From: Limnohabitans sp. Jir72
GTDB taxonomy: Bacteria; Pseudomonadota; Gammaproteobacteria; Burkholderiales; Burkholderiaceae_C
NCBI RefSeq assembly: GCF_003063575.1
Contig: NZ_NESC01000004.1
Coordinates: 1 to 64,000 of the forward strand
Direction: 5' to 3'
Length of the DNA: 64,000 nt
Shown: piece after piece, positions 9,523 to 19,032 of the stretch
How positions within the stretch are numbered: the stretch's first letter is position 1
How the letters are laid out: every line of letters starts with the position of its first letter
The notes under the pieces: model-generated
Told to the model about the DNA's origin: nothing
Databases searched by the model: none
The model's input: the letters and a program-made list of their open reading frames with translations, nothing else
Made by a program: the position numbers and the translations under genes

Positions 9523-9632
9523 AAATCGGTGCGATTGTCACCCAACGGATAAGCATCTGCGCGGTTTTCCATAAGATGCACGCTGCGCTTCCTATCGCGA
9601 GCCCAGCCTCCAACCACCCAGACTGAATTCCC

Positions 9633-10754
9633 ATGAGCCTGCTTTTCACACCCTTCACCTTCGACGCCCCCAGCGGCCCGCTCACCTTGCCCAACCGCAT
9701 CGTGATCGCGCCCATGTGCCAGTACTCGGCCGACAACGGCCAAGCCACCGATTGGCACCTGACACACTGGACCAACCTGCTCAACAGCGGCGCGGGCATG
9801 TTCACCATCGAAGCCACAGCGGTGTCGGCCGTGGGCCGCATCAGCCCCGGCTGTCTGGGCCTGTGGGACGACGCCACGCAAGCGGCGCTGGGTGACAAAC
9901 TGCAGCGTGCCCGGCGCCTGGCTCCGCACATGCCGGTCTGCATCCAGATCAGCCACGCAGGCCGCAAGGCGTCAAGCGCCGCCCCCTGGAACGGCGGCAT
10001 GCTGATCGCCCCGGAAGACGGCGGCTGGCAGACCGTGGCGCCCAGCGCCCTGCCCCACCTGCCGCAAGAAGCAGCGCCGACCGAGTTGAGCCTGGCCGAC
10101 ATCGCGCAAATCAAGGCCGACTTTGTGAACACCGCCCGACGCAGCCATGAGCTGGGCATCGAGGCCGTCGAGCTGCACGCCGCGCACGGCTATTTGCTGC
10201 ACCAGTTTTTGTCGCCTTTGTCCAACCAGCGCACCGACCAGTACGGTGGCTCGTTTGAGAACCGCATCCGCTTTCCGCTGGAAGTGTTCCAAGCCGTGCG
10301 CGAGGCCTTTGGCGGCACGCTGGGCATGCGCATCTCGGGCACCGACTGGGTCGATGGCGGCTGGACGATCGACGAGACCTGCGAACTGGCGGTTTTGCTC
10401 AAACAAGCCGGAGCGCAGTTCGTGCACATCTCCTCGGGCGGCGTGTCGCCCTTGCAAAAAATCACCTTGGGCCCCGAGTACCAGGTGCATCTGGCCAAAG
10501 CCGTCAAAGAGCGCTCGGGCCTGACCACGTTTGCCGTGGGCCTGATCACCGAGCCCGCCCAGGCCGAAGCCGTGCTGCAGCGCGGTGACGCCGACCTGGT
10601 GGCGCTGGCCCGTGCCTTTTTGTACAAACCCCGCTGGGGCTGGGAAGCCGCCGTGGCGCTGGGCGGCACCGTCGACGCGCAGCACCAGTACTGGCGCAGC
10701 CTGCCCCGCGAAGCCAAGAACATTTTCAACGACGCCAAGATCGGCATGCGTTGA
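9633..10754 (+). CDS. NADH:flavin oxidoreductase, Old Yellow Enzyme family (YqjM/NamA-like)
   Basis: A 373-residue TIM-barrel FMN enzyme that reduces activated C=C bonds using NAD(P)H. The segment IVIAPMCQYSADNG carries the cysteine typical of the YqjM (thermophilic-like) OYE subgroup. HAAHGYLLHQFLSP and NQRTDQYGGSFENRIRFPLE are the family signature with FMN and substrate contacts. Its physiological substrate cannot be told from sequence. It is followed after 23 bp by a Bug-type binding protein gene. Confidence 0.93.
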   Translation: MSLLFTPFTFDAPSGPLTLPNRIVIAPMCQYSADNGQATDWHLTHWTNLLNSGAGMFTIEATAVSAVGRISPGCLGLWDDATQAALGDKLQRARRLAPHMPVCIQISHAGRKASSAAPWNGGMLIAPEDGGWQTVAPSALPHLPQEAAPTELSLADIAQIKADFVNTARRSHELGIEAVELHAAHGYLLHQFLSPLSNQRTDQYGGSFENRIRFPLEVFQAVREAFGGTLGMRISGTDWVDGGWTIDETCELAVLLKQAGAQFVHISSGGVSPLQKITLGPEYQVHLAKAVKERSGLTTFAVGLITEPAQAEAVLQRGDADLVALARAFLYKPRWGWEAAVALGGTVDAQHQYWRSLPREAKNIFNDAKIGMR

Positions 10755-10777
10755 ACCCGCACATTCAGGACACAAAC

Positions 10778-11755
10778 ATGAACCATTTCACCTTCACCCG
10801 CCGGGCCGCATGCTTGGCCGCCCTGGCACTGGCTGCGCCTTTGAGCTTGCTGGCGCAGGCCTTCCCCAGCAAAAACATCAGCCTGGTGGTGCCCAACCCG
10901 CCCGGCGGGCTGGTGGACACATCCGCCCGCTTGGTGGCTGAGCCTTTGGCCCGTGTGATCGGCCAAGCGGTGGTGGTGGACAACAAGCCCGGCGCCAGCG
11001 GCAACTTGGCCTACCAAACCGTGGCCCGCAGCGCCAAAGACGGCCACACCTTGCTGGTGTCGTATTCGGGTTACCACATCGCCAACCCGATCCTGATGGA
11101 CAAGCTGCCCTGGGAACTGAAGGACCTGACGCCCGTGGGTTTGATCACCGTGGCCACCAATGTGATCGCGGTGCACCCCTCGGTGCCGGCCAACAACCTC
11201 AAGGACTTCATCGCTTGGGTCAAGGCCAACCCGGGCAAAGTGAATTACGCCTCGCAAGGCAATGGCTCGGTCTCGCACATCGGCACCGAGATCTTCAAGC
11301 AACAAACCGGTGTAGACATGACGCACGTGCCCTACAAGGGCTCGGGACAGGCCATTGCCGATGTGCTGGCTGGCCAGGTGCAGGTGTTCATCACCACACC
11401 GCCTTCGGTGATGCAGCATGTGCAAGGCGGCAAGCTCAAGGCACTGGCCGTGACGGGCAAGACCCGCCACCCACAAATGCCACAAGTGCCCACCGTGGCC
11501 GAAGCGGGTTTGCCGGGCTTCTCGCTGGAGTCTTGGGTGGCCTTGTATGCGCCTGCGGGCACACCAGCGCCGGTCTTGCAAAAGCTGTCGGCTGACGTCA
11601 AACGCAGCATAGAACTGCCCGAGACCAAGCAACGCGCCGACCAGGCGGGCATCGAGGTGCGCTATTTGCCGCCTGCCGACATGACCCGTTTGCTGGAGCG
11701 CGAAACCGCCGAATGGACCAAAGCCATCAAGGCGGCCAACGTCAAGATGGATTGA
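10778..11755 (+). CDS. Bug/TctC family periplasmic solute-binding protein
   Basis: A 325-residue protein whose signal peptide ends near LSLLAQA, followed by FPSKNISLVVPNPPGGLVD, the usual Bug N-terminus. These proteins bind carboxylates and in some cases work with TctAB-type transporters; no tctAB genes are nearby, as is common for the many orphan Bug proteins of Burkholderiales. The start at 10778 has AGGA seven bases upstream. The 3' end overlaps the convergent DUF3501 gene by 14 bp. Confidence 0.93.
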   Translation: MNHFTFTRRAACLAALALAAPLSLLAQAFPSKNISLVVPNPPGGLVDTSARLVAEPLARVIGQAVVVDNKPGASGNLAYQTVARSAKDGHTLLVSYSGYHIANPILMDKLPWELKDLTPVGLITVATNVIAVHPSVPANNLKDFIAWVKANPGKVNYASQGNGSVSHIGTEIFKQQTGVDMTHVPYKGSGQAIADVLAGQVQVFITTPPSVMQHVQGGKLKALAVTGKTRHPQMPQVPTVAEAGLPGFSLESWVALYAPAGTPAPVLQKLSADVKRSIELPETKQRADQAGIEVRYLPPADMTRLLERETAEWTKAIKAANVKMD

Positions 11756-12338
11756 AGTCCCCAGCGAGGCTGGCCAAAGTGGGCGCAGCCAAGTCGGTGC
11801 GCATGGGGTAATGCGTGTGGTCGCAGCCCAGCCGCACACCTGCCCCGGCCTGAACAAAGGCCACCATGGCCGCATCCAACTCAAAACGCAAAAAGTGCAC
11901 CGCTGAGGTTTTGGTGGCGGTGTCCCGCACTTGGTCTTCGTCCGCGATGGCATAAATGCGGGGATGCCCCTCCACCTCGACAAACACATGGCTGGCCACC
12001 CCAATCAGCTTGGCCAGCTCGCGCTGACGCTCCTGGGCGTCGGGATAGCCCAGCAGCAAGGTGGCCTTCCAGTTGCTGCCATCGGGCACCAGGGGCGCAT
12101 AGGCGGCGATCTCTTGCACGATGCCGTCTTCTTCAAAGATTTTTTCGACGCGCAGCATCTCTTGGATCTGGTAGCGCACCGTGGCTTCGTTTTCGAATTG
12201 CACCCGCAGGTGCTCGCCCAATTGCACGCTGCGCAACTGGCGCAGCGCCACCATTTCGGGCTGGTGGACCTTGCGCCACTTGGCGTAGGTCTCCAAAGAC
12301 ATCAGGTTCTCGGGGCTGATCTGGCCGGGACCGGGCAT
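11742..12338 (-). CDS. DUF3501 family protein
   Basis: A 198-residue soluble protein with the DUF3501 pattern: LRSVQLGEHLRVQFENEATVRYQIQEMLRVE near residue 40 and LRFELDAAMVAFVQAGAGVRLGCDH near the C-terminus. The biochemical function is unknown. It follows the rubrerythrin gene by eight bases, an arrangement seen in other bacteria, which hints at a role with peroxide or iron handling; that link is inference. A second in-frame ATG (MSLETYAKW) is possible. Confidence 0.85.
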   Translation of the reverse strand: MPGPGQISPENLMSLETYAKWRKVHQPEMVALRQLRSVQLGEHLRVQFENEATVRYQIQEMLRVEKIFEEDGIVQEIAAYAPLVPDGSNWKATLLLGYPDAQERQRELAKLIGVASHVFVEVEGHPRIYAIADEDQVRDTATKTSAVHFLRFELDAAMVAFVQAGAGVRLGCDHTHYPMRTDLAAPTLASLAGDFNPS

Positions 12339-12346
12339 ATCGGGGT

Positions 12347-12769
12347 TCAGCTTTCCAAGCTGTCGATGGCTTTTTGGTAGCGGTTGGCGTGCGAGCGCTC
12401 GGCCTTGGCCAAGGTTTCGAACCAGTCGGCGATGTCGTCAAACCCTTCGTCACGGGCCGTTTTGGCCATGCCGGGGTACATGTCGGTGTATTCGTGGATT
12501 TCACCGGCCACGGCCGAAGCCAGATTCAGCGCAGTGGTGCCAATGGGCAAGCCGGTCACCGGGTCGCCAGACAGGGCCAAAAAGTCCATGTGCCCGTGCG
12601 CGTGGCCGGTTTCGCCATCGGCGGTCGAGCGGAACAGGGCCGCCACTTCGCTCAGGCCTTCGATGTCGGCTTGGTTGGCAAAGTAGAGGTAACGGCGGTT
12701 GGCTTGCGCCTCTTCGGCAAAAGCCTGCTTGAGGCATTGCTCGGTGCGGGAACCTTTAAGGGCGGGCAT
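12347..12769 (-). CDS. Rubrerythrin-type ferritin-like diiron protein
   Basis: A 140-residue four-helix protein: [17 protein letters not shown] provides the first iron-binding helix, [13 protein letters not shown] the second, [21 protein letters not shown] the third and [11 protein letters not shown] the fourth. No CxxC rubredoxin domain follows, so it is the short form. Such proteins reduce hydrogen peroxide. The start at 12769 is set by an AGGAG seven bases upstream; the frame stays open further upstream without a good start. Confidence 0.92.
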   Translation of the reverse strand: MPALKGSRTEQCLKQAFAEEAQANRRYLYFANQADIEGLSEVAALFRSTADGETGHAHGHMDFLALSGDPVTGLPIGTTALNLASAVAGEIHEYTDMYPGMAKTARDEGFDDIADWFETLAKAERSHANRYQKAIDSLES

Positions 12770-12963
12770 GTGGATCTCCTGAAAGCGGTCTGTCTGCGCA
12801 ATGCGGGGCCAGAAATGGCCCTTGGCAAAGCGGATTGCCGGATTGTCCGCCCAGAAGGGGCTTTGGCGGGTGCGAAGGGCCACAAAAGTTAAAATCAGCA
12901 CAGTTCGACTTGTGTCGCCTTTTCGCTTCTGAAACGAAGCCGCACCTATTTCCAAAGACCCCC

Positions 12964-15900
12964 ATGAGCAACGCACCCGCCACCCCGGTCCAGCCCGGCC
13001 TTGAGAGCCTGTCCAAATCCTTCGAGCCCGCCGCCCTGGAAGCCCATTGGGGCCCCGAGTGGGAAAAGCGCGGCTACGGCGTGGCCGGCTTTCGTGGCAC
13101 CGGTGCCCCAACGGCGGATGCACCGGCCTTTGCCATCCAGCTGCCGCCGCCCAACGTGACCGGCACGCTGCACATGGGCCATGCGTTCAACCAAACCATC
13201 ATGGACTCGTTGACCCGCTACCACCGCATGATGGGCTTCAACACGGCCTGGATTCCGGGCACCGACCATGCAGGCATTGCCACGCAAATCGTTGTGGAGC
13301 GCCAGCTGCAGGCCAAAGGCATCAGCCGCCATGACATGGGGCCGACCCCTGCCGAGGCCCGCAAGAACTTTGTGAGCAAGGTCTGGGAGTGGAAAGAAGA
13401 GTCCGGCAGCACCATCACCAGCCAGATGCGCCGCATGGGCGACAGCGTGGACTGGAGCCGCGAATACTTCACGATGGACCCCAAGCTGTCCAAAACCGTG
13501 ACCGAAACCTTTGTGCAGCTCTACGAGCAAGGCCTGATCTACCGTGGCAAGCGCTTGGTGAACTGGGACCCGGTGCTGATGAGCGCGGTGTCCGACCTCG
13601 AAGTCGAGAGCGAGGAAGAAGACGGCTCGATGTGGCACATCCGCTATGACTTGGCCGATGGCAGTGGTTCACTGACCGTCGCCACCACCCGCCCCGAAAC
13701 CCTGCTGGGTGACGTGGCTGTGATGGTGCACCCCGAGGACGAACGCTACAGCGCTTTGATTGGCAAACAGGTCAACCTGCCCCTGTGCGGCCGCACCATT
13801 CCCGTGATTGCCGACGACTACGTGGACAAGGCATTTGGCACGGGCGTGGTCAAGGTCACGCCCGCGCACGACACCAACGACTACCAAGTCGGCCAGCGCC
13901 ACAAGCTGGACATGATCTGCGTGCTGAACTTGGACGCGACGATCAACAACAATGCGCCCGAGAAATACCGGGGCCTGGACCGCTTTGTGGCCCGCAAGGC
14001 CGTGGTGGCCGACCTCGAAGCCGCAGGCGCTTTGGTCGAGGTCAAGAAACACAAACTCATGGTGCCCCGCTGCGCCCGCACAGGCCAGGTGATCGAGCCC
14101 ATGCTGACCGACCAATGGTTTGTGGCCATGAACCAAGTGGGCCAAGGCGACGCCACCGGCAAGAGCATCGCCCAAAAAGCCATCGACGCGGTGCAATCTG
14201 GCCAAGTGAGCTTTGTGCCCGAGAACTGGGTCAACACCTACAACCAGTGGATGAACAACATCCAGGACTGGTGCATCTCGCGCCAGCTGTGGTGGGGCCA
14301 CCAGATCCCGGCCTGGTACGACGAAGACGGCAATGTCTACGTGGCGCGCAACGAAGCCGAGGCACAGGCCAAGGCACCTGGCAAAACACTCAAGCGTGAT
14401 GAAGACGTGTTGGACACTTGGTACTCGTCAGCCTTGGTCCCCTTCTCCACTTTGGGTTGGAGCAACGACGCAGCTGGCGAGCGTGCCGGGCTCGGACGCA
14501 GCGATTTGGCGAGCGAAGCGAGTATGAGCCAGGCCGAGTCCGGTGCGATCGCCAGCGGAACAGATTACGACCTCTACCTGCCTTCATCCGTCTTGGTCAC
14601 AGGCTACGACATCATCTTCTTCTGGGTAGCCCGGATGATCATGATGACCACCCACTTCACCGGCAAAGTGCCCTTCAAGCACGTCTACATTCACGGCCTG
14701 GTGCTCGATGCCCAAGGCAAGAAGATGAGCAAGTCCGAAGGCAACGTGCTCGACCCGGTCGACCTGATCGACGGCATCACGCTCGAACCGCTGCTGGACA
14801 AGCGCACCCAAGGCCTGCGCAAGCCCGAGACCGCGCCCAAGGTGCGCAAGCAAACCGAGAAAGAATTCCCCGAAGGCATCCCGGCCTATGGCGCGGACGC
14901 GCTGCGCTTCACCTTTGCGGCGCTCGCGTCACTGGGCCGCAGCATCAACTTTGACAGCAAGCGTTGCGAGGGTTATCGCAACTTCTGCAACAAGCTGTGG
15001 AACGCCACCCGCTTTGTGCTGATGAACTGCGAAGGTCAAGACTGCGGCCTGAAAGAACACACCAAAGCCGAATGCGCTGCGCCGGGCATCGATGCCAATG
15101 GCCAAGCCACCGCAGCAGGTCCGGTGCACGGCTACCTGACTTTCAGCCAGGCCGACCGCTGGATCAGCTCGCAGCTGCAACGCGTCGAGGCCGATGTGGC
15201 CAAAGGCTTTGCCGAGTACCGCCTCGACAACGTGGCCAACACGATCTATGACTTTGTGTGGAACGAGTTCTGCGACTGGTACCTCGAAATCGCCAAGGTG
15301 CAAATCAACACCGGCACCGACGCTGAAAAACGCGCCACCCGCCGCACCCTGATCCGCACGCTCGAAACCATCATGCGCTTGGCGCACCCCATCATCCCTT
15401 TCATCACCGAAGAACTCTGGCAAAAAGTTTCTGTGGTGGCGGGTCGTCCGGGTGAATCGGTCAGCATCGCGGCTTACCCCGTGAGCCAGCCCGAGCGCAT
15501 CGACGAGGCGGCCGAAGCCCATGTGGCCAAGCTCAAGACGCTGGTGGACGCTTGCCGCAATCTGCGCGGTGAGATGAACGTCTCGCCGGCCACCCGCATG
15601 CCCATGTATGTGCTGGGCGACACCGCCTTCATGCAAAGCGTGGCTCCGGTGCTGCAATCGCTGGCCAAGCTGAGCGAAGTCAAGGTGTTTGAGACCGAAG
15701 CCGAGTGGGTGGCTGCTGCGCAAGCCGCACCCGTGGCCGTGGTGGGTGAAGCACGCTTGTGTTTGTTCATCGAAGTCGATGCAGCTGCAGAAAAAATCCG
15801 TCTGACCAAAGAGGCCACTCGCTTGGAAGGTGAAATCACCAAGGCCAACGCCAAGCTCGGCAACGAAGCCTTTGTGGCCAAGGCCCCGCAAGCCGTCCTC

Positions 15901-15978
15901 GACGAAACCAGGAAGCGCGTGGCCGACTTCGGGGCCACGCTCGACAAAATTCGCCAGCAACTGCAACGCCTGAGTTAA
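12964..15978 (+). CDS. valS: Valyl-tRNA synthetase with an internal insertion
   Basis: A class I synthetase of 1004 residues. The HIGH-type motif is in [18 protein letters not shown] and the KMSKS motif in [14 protein letters not shown]. The anticodon-binding domain and a C-terminal coiled coil (residues about 940-1004) are intact. Between LGW and the conserved [21 protein letters not shown] segment there is an extra stretch, residues about 502-533, rich in Ala, Ser, Gly and Glu and encoded by an imperfect inverted repeat. I start at ATG 12964, since the open frame upstream lies in the rubrerythrin promoter region. Confidence 0.96.
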   Translation: MSNAPATPVQPGLESLSKSFEPAALEAHWGPEWEKRGYGVAGFRGTGAPTADAPAFAIQLPPPNVTGTLHMGHAFNQTIMDSLTRYHRMMGFNTAWIPGTDHAGIATQIVVERQLQAKGISRHDMGPTPAEARKNFVSKVWEWKEESGSTITSQMRRMGDSVDWSREYFTMDPKLSKTVTETFVQLYEQGLIYRGKRLVNWDPVLMSAVSDLEVESEEEDGSMWHIRYDLADGSGSLTVATTRPETLLGDVAVMVHPEDERYSALIGKQVNLPLCGRTIPVIADDYVDKAFGTGVVKVTPAHDTNDYQVGQRHKLDMICVLNLDATINNNAPEKYRGLDRFVARKAVVADLEAAGALVEVKKHKLMVPRCARTGQVIEPMLTDQWFVAMNQVGQGDATGKSIAQKAIDAVQSGQVSFVPENWVNTYNQWMNNIQDWCISRQLWWGHQIPAWYDEDGNVYVARNEAEAQAKAPGKTLKRDEDVLDTWYSSALVPFSTLGWSNDAAGERAGLGRSDLASEASMSQAESGAIASGTDYDLYLPSSVLVTGYDIIFFWVARMIMMTTHFTGKVPFKHVYIHGLVLDAQGKKMSKSEGNVLDPVDLIDGITLEPLLDKRTQGLRKPETAPKVRKQTEKEFPEGIPAYGADALRFTFAALASLGRSINFDSKRCEGYRNFCNKLWNATRFVLMNCEGQDCGLKEHTKAECAAPGIDANGQATAAGPVHGYLTFSQADRWISSQLQRVEADVAKGFAEYRLDNVANTIYDFVWNEFCDWYLEIAKVQINTGTDAEKRATRRTLIRTLETIMRLAHPIIPFITEELWQKVSVVAGRPGESVSIAAYPVSQPERIDEAAEAHVAKLKTLVDACRNLRGEMNVSPATRMPMYVLGDTAFMQSVAPVLQSLAKLSEVKVFETEAEWVAAAQAAPVAVVGEARLCLFIEVDAAAEKIRLTKEATRLEGEITKANAKLGNEAFVAKAPQAVLDETRKRVADFGATLDKIRQQLQRLS
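14482..14552. repeat. Palindromic in-frame insertion inside valS
   Basis: Arms CCGGGCTCGG (14486-14495) and CCGAGTCCGG (14534-14543) pair with one mismatch and weaker pairing further out. The DNA between has GCGAGCGAAGCGAG. The stretch lies where other valyl-tRNA synthetases have only a few residues, so it looks like a small palindromic element inserted in frame. Confidence 0.55.
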
Positions 15979-16005
15979 ACCTTAATGATTAACAAGGAAA
16001 ACACC

Positions 16006-16884
16006 ATGAGCCACAACGTCATTCGCAAAGCCGTCTTCCCGGTCGCAGGATTAGGCACCCGCTTTTTGCCCGCCACCAAAGCTGCCCCCAAAGAGATGCT
16101 GCCGGTGGTGGACAAACCGCTGATCCAGTACGCGGTGGAGGAGGCTTATGCGGCAGGCGTGCGCCACATGATCTTTGTCACCGGCCGCAGCAAGCGCGCC
16201 ATCGAAGACCATTTCGACACCGCCTACGAACTCGAAACCGAGCTGGAGGCGGCCCACAAGGACGAGCTGCTGGCGCTGGTGCGTTCGGTGCAGCCCGACG
16301 ACATGGTGTGTGCCTACGTGCGCCAAAACCGCATGCTGGGCCTAGGCCACGCGGTGCTGTGCGCAGAGCCGCTGGTGGGCAACGAACCCTTTGCCGTGCT
16401 GCTGGCCGATGACCTGATGGTCAACCAAGGCAGTTCCGTTTTGTCGCAAATGGTGGACGCTTACAGCAAGCAAGGCCGCTCCGTCTTGGCCGTACAGGAA
16501 GTGCCGCTTGACCAAGTCAAGCGCTACGGCATCGTGGCAGGCGAGTCAGCAGGCAAGCAACTGATCCGCGTCGAGCAGATCGTAGAAAAACCCAGCCCCG
16601 ACAAGGCGCCTTCGCGCATGGGTGTGGCAGGCCGCTACATCTTGACACCAGGCATCTTTGACGAGATCCGCAACCAGCCCACGGGCGTTGGCGGCGAGAT
16701 TCAGCTGACCGATGCGATTGCGCGCCTGATGCAACGTGAAGCGGTTTACGCCTTCCAATACGAAGGCAAACGCTACGACTGCGGCAGCAAAGAAGGCTTT
16801 CTGCAGGCGACAGTGGAGCTGGCCTTACAACACCCGCAAGTGGGCGCGTCCTTCCGCGAATACCTCAACGGTCTGAGCCTCTGA
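16006..16884 (+). CDS. galU: UTP-glucose-1-phosphate uridylyltransferase
   Basis: Makes UDP-glucose for envelope polysaccharides. The 292-residue protein has the nucleotide-binding motif [21 protein letters not shown], the ADDL motif in [11 protein letters not shown], and [16 protein letters not shown]. The start MSHNVIRKA at 16006 has AAGGAAA seven bases upstream; an earlier in-frame ATG at 15985 would place the ribosome site inside the gene. It begins 27 bp after valS. Confidence 0.97.
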   Translation: MSHNVIRKAVFPVAGLGTRFLPATKAAPKEMLPVVDKPLIQYAVEEAYAAGVRHMIFVTGRSKRAIEDHFDTAYELETELEAAHKDELLALVRSVQPDDMVCAYVRQNRMLGLGHAVLCAEPLVGNEPFAVLLADDLMVNQGSSVLSQMVDAYSKQGRSVLAVQEVPLDQVKRYGIVAGESAGKQLIRVEQIVEKPSPDKAPSRMGVAGRYILTPGIFDEIRNQPTGVGGEIQLTDAIARLMQREAVYAFQYEGKRYDCGSKEGFLQATVELALQHPQVGASFREYLNGLSL

Positions 16885-16894
16885 ACCCGAAATC

Positions 16895-16960
16895 TCGCAC
16901 AGGGCGCTTCCCCTACAAATAGCGGGCCCGTCTGTAGGAGCCGCACCCCGTGCGTGATGG
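16895..16960. repeat. Divergent pair of REP-like sequences
   Basis: A degenerate REP in minus orientation ends with CCCCTAC at 16917, and a plus-orientation REP begins GTAGGAGCCGCACCCCGTGC at 16934. Here the GTAG ends face each other, opposite to the doublets near 9.3 and 23 kb. It occupies most of the gap between galU and the tusA-like gene. Confidence 0.65.
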
Positions 16961-16980
16961 GGTGCTGGCCCTGCTAAAAA

Positions 16981-17208
16981 TCAGCGGCGTTTGAGCCCGA
17001 AGACAAACGCTGAATCGGTCTTTTCCTGCATGACCAGTTCATTGCCCGTCTGCTTGGCAAAGGCTTCGAAGTCGCGCCACGAACCCGGGTCGGTCGCGAT
17101 GACCTTGAGCACCTGCCCGCTGGTCAGATCGTTCAAGGCTTTTTTGGCTTTCAAGATGGGCAGCGGGCAATTGAGCCCGCTGGTGTCAATTTCTTTGTCG
17201 AATTCCAT
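16981..17208 (-). CDS. TusA/SirA-like sulfurtransferase
   Basis: A 75-residue protein with the TusA fold signature DTSGLNCPLPILKAKKAL; Cys15 in CPxP is the persulfide-carrying residue. TusA-like proteins pass sulfur from cysteine desulfurases or, in sulfur oxidisers, from rhodaneses. It starts three bases after the NUDIX gene, in the cysM-NUDIX-tusA run. A GTG at 17211 is an alternative start. Whether it serves tRNA thiolation or sulfur oxidation cannot be decided from the sequence. Confidence 0.88.
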   Translation of the reverse strand: MEFDKEIDTSGLNCPLPILKAKKALNDLTSGQVLKVIATDPGSWRDFEAFAKQTGNELVMQEKTDSAFVFGLKRR

Positions 17209-17211
17209 CAC

Positions 17212-17766
17212 TCAATCCTGGTTCGGTTCCTGGCTTTGCGCAGCCCGCTCTTCCCATGACATGAACTTGGGCTCGATGCCGATGGTGCGCAGCCAGTCGC
17301 CCATGGCATAGCCTGTGCCTGCGGGCCAACAAATGATGTCTTGCGGCGCAAACATCTTGTACTCGGCCAATTCGGGCGACAAGCGCACCTGGCCCTCAGC
17401 CACCGCGTGGTAGGCGATGATGACCTGGTTCATGCGCTGGAAGTCGTACACGCCAATCAGCTTGAGCGACTGCACTTGCAAGTTGGTCTCTTCGGCGATC
17501 TCGCGGCGGATGCCGTCTTCGGGTGTCTCGCCCGCTTCCATGAAACCGGTGATCAAGGCAAAGCGCCGACCGGGCCAGGCCGCGTTGCGGGCCAGCAAGA
17601 TCTGATCGCCCACTTGCACAATCCCGGCCAGCACCGGCGTCGGGTTGTTCCAGTGCGTGAAGTCGCAGGCGGTGCAACGCAGGCGCATGACCTCGCCCCC
17701 GTCTTCCATTTGGCTCAGCCAAGCAAGAGGGGTCGCACACTGCGGGCAAAAACGAAATTCAGCCAT
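17212..17766 (-). CDS. NUDIX hydrolase with N-terminal zinc ribbon
   Basis: A 184-residue protein. Two CxxC pairs (CPQC near residue 7 and CTAC near residue 32) form a zinc ribbon, followed by a complete NUDIX box, GFMEAGETPEDGIRREIAEE plus TNL. The layout resembles NudC NAD-capping hydrolases but lacks their N-terminal domain, so the substrate is uncertain (a nucleotide or dinucleotide). It lies between cysM (14 bp gap) and the tusA-like gene. Confidence 0.9.
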   Translation of the reverse strand: MAEFRFCPQCATPLAWLSQMEDGGEVMRLRCTACDFTHWNNPTPVLAGIVQVGDQILLARNAAWPGRRFALITGFMEAGETPEDGIRREIAEETNLQVQSLKLIGVYDFQRMNQVIIAYHAVAEGQVRLSPELAEYKMFAPQDIICWPAGTGYAMGDWLRTIGIEPKFMSWEERAAQSQEPNQD

Positions 17767-17780
17767 GGTTCATCCTGGGT

Positions 17781-18683
17781 TCAGGCGGGGAAGACGCCTG
17801 TTGACAAGTAGCGATCACCACGATCGCACACGATGAACACAATGGTCGCGTTTTGTACGGTTTTCGCAATCTCCTGGGCGACCCAACAGGCTCCAGCCGC
17901 TGAAATTCCGGCAAAGATGCCCTCAGTGCGTGCCAATTGCCGACAGGTTTCTTCGGCATCGCTCTGGCTGACATAGACCAACTCGTCCACGCCTGCCGGA
18001 TCGTAAATTTTGGGCAGGTATTCCTGCGGCCACTTGCGAATGCCCGGAATGCGAGAGCCCTCGCAAGGCTGGGCTCCAATGATGCGAACGGCCGGATTTT
18101 TTTCTTTCAAATACCGCGACACACCGGTGATGGTGCCTGTGGTGCCCATGGCGCTCACGAAATGGGTGATCTTGCCACCGGTTTGCTCCCAAATTTCGGG
18201 CCCAGTGGTCTCGTAATGGATGCGCGGGTTGTCTGGATTGGCGAACTGGTCCAAGATGCGCCCCTTGCCCTGCGCAGCCATGCTGTCGGCCAGGTCACGG
18301 GCGTATTCCATGCCGCCGCTTTTGGGCGTGAGGATCAGCTCGGCACCAAACGCCTTCATGGTCTGGGCACGCTCAATCGACAAGTCCTCGGGCATGATCA
18401 AAATCATGCGGTAACCCCGGATGGCGGCGGCCATGGCCAGCGCAATGCCGGTGTTGCCAGACGTGGCCTCGATCAGGGTATCGCCGGGTTGGATCTCGCC
18501 GCGCTCTTCGGCCCGCCGAATCATCGACAAAGCCGGACGGTCCTTCACAGAACCGGCCGGGTTGTTGCCTTCGAGCTTGCCCAAAATCACATTGCCACGG
18601 GGGCCCATGTCCATGGCGCTCAAGCGCTGCAATGCAACCAAAGGGGTCTTGCCGATGGCGTCTTCAATGGTGGGATAAATCAT
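17781..18683 (-). CDS. cysM: Cysteine synthase B
   Basis: PLP enzyme of 300 residues that makes cysteine or, with thiosulfate, S-sulfocysteine. The PLP lysine is in GNNPAGSVKDRPAL, the phosphate loop is EATSGNTGIALAMAAA, and RGYRMILIMPEDLSIER is characteristic of CysM rather than CysK. Because the organism oxidises thiosulfate, use of thiosulfate as sulfur source is plausible. The ATG at 18683 is chosen, as the family starts with this MIYPTIEDAIGKTPLV segment. Confidence 0.95.
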   Translation of the reverse strand: MIYPTIEDAIGKTPLVALQRLSAMDMGPRGNVILGKLEGNNPAGSVKDRPALSMIRRAEERGEIQPGDTLIEATSGNTGIALAMAAAIRGYRMILIMPEDLSIERAQTMKAFGAELILTPKSGGMEYARDLADSMAAQGKGRILDQFANPDNPRIHYETTGPEIWEQTGGKITHFVSAMGTTGTITGVSRYLKEKNPAVRIIGAQPCEGSRIPGIRKWPQEYLPKIYDPAGVDELVYVSQSDAEETCRQLARTEGIFAGISAAGACWVAQEIAKTVQNATIVFIVCDRGDRYLSTGVFPA

Positions 18684-18868
18684 GTGCGTACTTTGCCATA
18701 AGTTGGGAGGCCATTTGGGCCGTATTGGCACGAGCGAAAACCCACCCCACTGAAGCCATTCAGGATCGCCCGCTACGGGTCTGTTCAGCTCAATTTTTTG
18801 AGTGAGGCACAGGCGCACCGAAAAAACTGCTCAAAAATGTGCCATAATTTGGGTCTTCACGAATACCT

Positions 18869-18953
18869 GCCCGGGTGGTGAAATTGGTAGACTCAGGGGA
18901 CTCAAAATCCCCCGCCGCAAGGCGTGCCGGTTCGAGTCCGGCCCCGGGCACCA
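18869..18953 (+). tRNA. tRNA-Leu (anticodon CAA)
   Basis: The sequence folds as a class II tRNA. The acceptor arms GCCCGGG and CCCGGGC pair perfectly over seven bases, and the anticodon stem GGGGA/TCCCC encloses the loop CTCAAAA with anticodon CAA. There is a long variable arm (CGCCGCAAGGCG), a T loop TTCGAGT, and an encoded discriminator A plus CCA. It reads TTG codons. Confidence 0.97.
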
Positions 18954-18993
18954 TCTCTGGAAACCCTGCATCCATGCGGGTTCCAAGCGAATC

Positions 18994-19026
18994 AAGGCCA
19001 ACCTTCACGGGTTGGCCTTTTTTTTT
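18994..19026 (+). terminator. Rho-independent terminator after tRNA-Leu
   Basis: A 10-bp stem AAGGCCAACC/GGTTGGCCTT with a six-base loop runs into nine consecutive T residues, 40 bp after the tRNA. Confidence 0.92.
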
Positions 19027-19032
19027 GGCGCA

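Larger units (their letters stand above)
9137..9632. other. 496-bp intergenic region filled by REP/REPIN repeats
   Basis: This is the only stretch over 300 bases without a gene. It holds the 34-bp array, two REPIN-like doublets and about 100 bases of ordinary sequence before the Old Yellow Enzyme gene. I see no coding potential that does not arise from the repeats themselves. Confidence 0.8.

Noticed and set aside
12863-12895. Sigma70 promoter TTGGCG / TAAAAT before valS
   Set aside because: The spacing is 21 bp, too long for a standard promoter.
18820-18848. Promoter for tRNA-Leu
   Set aside because: CATAAT at 18843-18848 looks like a -10, but I could not find a matching -35 at 16-18 bp, so no promoter is called.
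18790-19008. A small minus-strand frame with LEPARLAAGDFESPESTNF
   Set aside because: It is the complement of tRNA-Leu; this string is a well-known false protein made from antisense tRNA.
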